Shown here piece by piece: positions 62,977 through 64,000 of a DNA stretch of 64,000 nucleotides; position 1 is the first letter of the stretch; every line of letters begins with the position of its first letter. The DNA comes from an uncultured Bacteroidales bacterium. GTDB taxonomy: Bacteria; Bacteroidota; Bacteroidia; Bacteroidales; P3. The position numbers were made by a program, and so were the translations under genes. Location: positions 1-64,000 of the forward strand of contig CALUMK010000005.1 of NCBI GenBank assembly GCA_944321735.1, given 5' to 3'. The notes beneath the pieces are model-generated. The model worked only from the letters and a program-made list of their open reading frames with translations, ran no database searches and had not been told where the DNA came from.

Positions 62977-63036
62977 AACGGCGGGAAACCTTCCTCTTTC
63001 TCGTGACAACAGAGAAAAGAAAGATTTCCCGCCGTT
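62977..63036. terminator. Long hairpin after the 1256-residue T9SS gene
   Basis: AACGGCGGGAAA pairs with TTTCCCGCCGTT, with an inner CTTTCTC/GAGAAAAG extension. There is no long T-tract on the + strand, so termination is likely but not certain. Confidence 0.6.
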
Positions 63037-63125
63037 GCGGATGCGGAGCTTGCCATTGAGACCAAATCCGTTGATATTGCAGGCCTTTCCCGAACTGAAC
63101 GTGAACACACCATCCTTTTCCAATC

Positions 63126-63190
63126 TTAACCGCAGACATGACCCCAAAGTGGCATTGATAGCTTGAACCTGCGGTTAATTTCATACTTTT
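63126..63190 (+). promoter_or_regulatory. Inverted repeat and -7 box of the last gene
   Basis: TACTTTTG (63183-63190) matches TAnnTTTG. TTG at 63163-63165 is 17 bp upstream, slightly short. TTAACCGCAG (63126-63135) and CTGCGGTTAA (63169-63178) are perfect 10-bp inverted repeats with a 33-nt spacer, the right arm ending four bases before the -7 box. Confidence 0.5.
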
Positions 63191-63314
63191 GCATAAAATA
63201 GTTCCTTATCGGAACGAACTTGCCAGAATCCCCAAAGGAAGCGGATTCACAAAGAAACCAACGACCCCAAAAGAGAACCCCAAAAAGTTTATAGCCACAA
63301 CAAAAACTACTGCC

Positions 63315-64000
63315 ATGAAACGCTGTTTGTTAACAGCTATCGCCCTGTTCACCGGGTTCGCCCTGAATGGACAGGAAATAGAATCCATCGCCGCCGGGCT
63401 TTCCACCGAGGATTTCCTGTATTCCGCCGCATCATCCGTGGATCAAAACAAAATACAGCCCACCCTCCAGATCATTAACGACACCTTGTTTGCCGCCATG
63501 GCAACAGGCATCCATTCCAAAAGAATGGCAAGGCCCAAAGGCTTCACGACATACGGCTTGACCGGCATCCCTGTCTTGGATTTTGTACGTTCAGGCAACT
63601 CCATGATGGCGATTTGCTTAAAACAGGACGAGCAAACGGACAGCCTGCTTTTGCTCTCCATCAATCGAGGCGAGACCTTCCAAGACGCCACCTCCTTGCT
63701 GAACGCGCAAACGAGCGGCCTGGAAATGCAGAGCCTGGCGCAGAACCCGATGAACCCGGAATCCGTGCTGCTGGCCACCAACCAAGGCATTTACAAGACA
63801 ACCGATTTCGGCGGGACTTGGAACAAGATATCCGATTCCGTCCTGTCCCCGGTCGTGATGAAATTCCACCCAAGCGACACCAACGTGATATTCCTGGCCG
63901 GGACATTTTCCACGGCCAATAAAGGCATCGTCGTCCGGATGGACATGAACACGGACGAGACCTTTACCTTCTGGCTGGACGGAGAAGGCAGCCAAGCCAC
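63315..64000 (+). CDS. BNR/sortilin-like secreted protein, 3' end beyond the window
   Basis: The visible 228 residues start with a signal peptide ending FALNGQ. They include a SINRGETFQD hairpin, KTTDFGGTWNKI and FHPSDTNVIFLAG, the same order as in the protein at 56736-58088 (NHGSTWERA, FHPLDTTLFYL). It is a paralogue of that gene. A T9SS domain is expected beyond the window edge but is not visible. Confidence 0.78.
   Translation, partial: MKRCLLTAIALFTGFALNGQEIESIAAGLSTEDFLYSAASSVDQNKIQPTLQIINDTLFAAMATGIHSKRMARPKGFTTYGLTGIPVLDFVRSGNSMMAICLKQDEQTDSLLLLSINRGETFQDATSLLNAQTSGLEMQSLAQNPMNPESVLLATNQGIYKTTDFGGTWNKISDSVLSPVVMKFHPSDTNVIFLAGTFSTANKGIVVRMDMNTDETFTFWLDGEGSQA

Overview
The window looks like a chromosomal segment of a member of the Bacteroidota, most likely order Bacteroidales. 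Support comes from about ten secreted proteins with type IX secretion (T9SS) type A C-terminal sorting domains, -33/-7 promoters of the TTTG/TAnnTTTG kind, TPR-membrane-HTH hybrid regulators, and housekeeping proteins of Bacteroidales type (HU, RNase G, GcvT, eukaryotic-type GlyS). Genus cannot be fixed from the sequence alone. No rRNA or CRISPR array is visible, and no T9SS machinery gene is present.

Layout. 1-4.5 kb: end of an IS1634-type transposase, a TPR/AraC membrane regulator, a 195-bp miniature inverted-repeat element and an AAA/STAND-type ATPase. 4.6-12.8 kb: two large T9SS surface proteins. 12.9-22.3 kb: a housekeeping block read mostly leftward (HU, rng, rluA-like, gtrA-like, a GT-C/TPR membrane protein, bactofilin, gcvT), plus mutY and ssb rightward. 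22.3-34.8 kb: a lipoprotein gene carrying an in-frame copy of the miniature element, an integral-membrane AraC regulator, tRNA-Ser(CGA) and tRNA-Lys(TTT), a TPR-LuxR regulator, a GT-C protein, a double-VOC protein, an SDR, two decayed T9SS genes and a ComEA-like helix-hairpin-helix protein. 34.9-46.6 kb: two very large T9SS proteins, a DUF6722/HicB-like small membrane pair, and a cobalamin riboswitch in front of the 2081-residue protein. 46.8-52.6 kb: an EEP-family phosphatase/nuclease, glyS, and a lipoprotein/sensor-kinase/LytTR-regulator module. 52.9-64 kb: a second T9SS cargo cluster (S74-chaperone fusion, two decayed genes including a subtilase, two BNR-like paralogues, a 1256-residue multidomain protein), interrupted by an SUI1/YciH factor.

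Taken together this is surface-protein-rich accessory DNA set among housekeeping genes. Three kinds of evidence indicate recent remodelling: a miniature element family with perfect 20-bp terminal inverted repeats and TTAAA duplications (two full copies, two relics), at least four broken T9SS/protease genes, and a second 193-bp insertion sitting exactly inside the conserved core of the cobalamin riboswitch. Possible regulatory links are a shared 24-bp motif at the same distance upstream of ssb and the comEA-like gene, a 22-bp-period direct repeat beside a LytTR-type two-component module, and palindromes abutting -7 boxes of two T9SS genes. Everything rests on reading motifs by eye; no database search was run.
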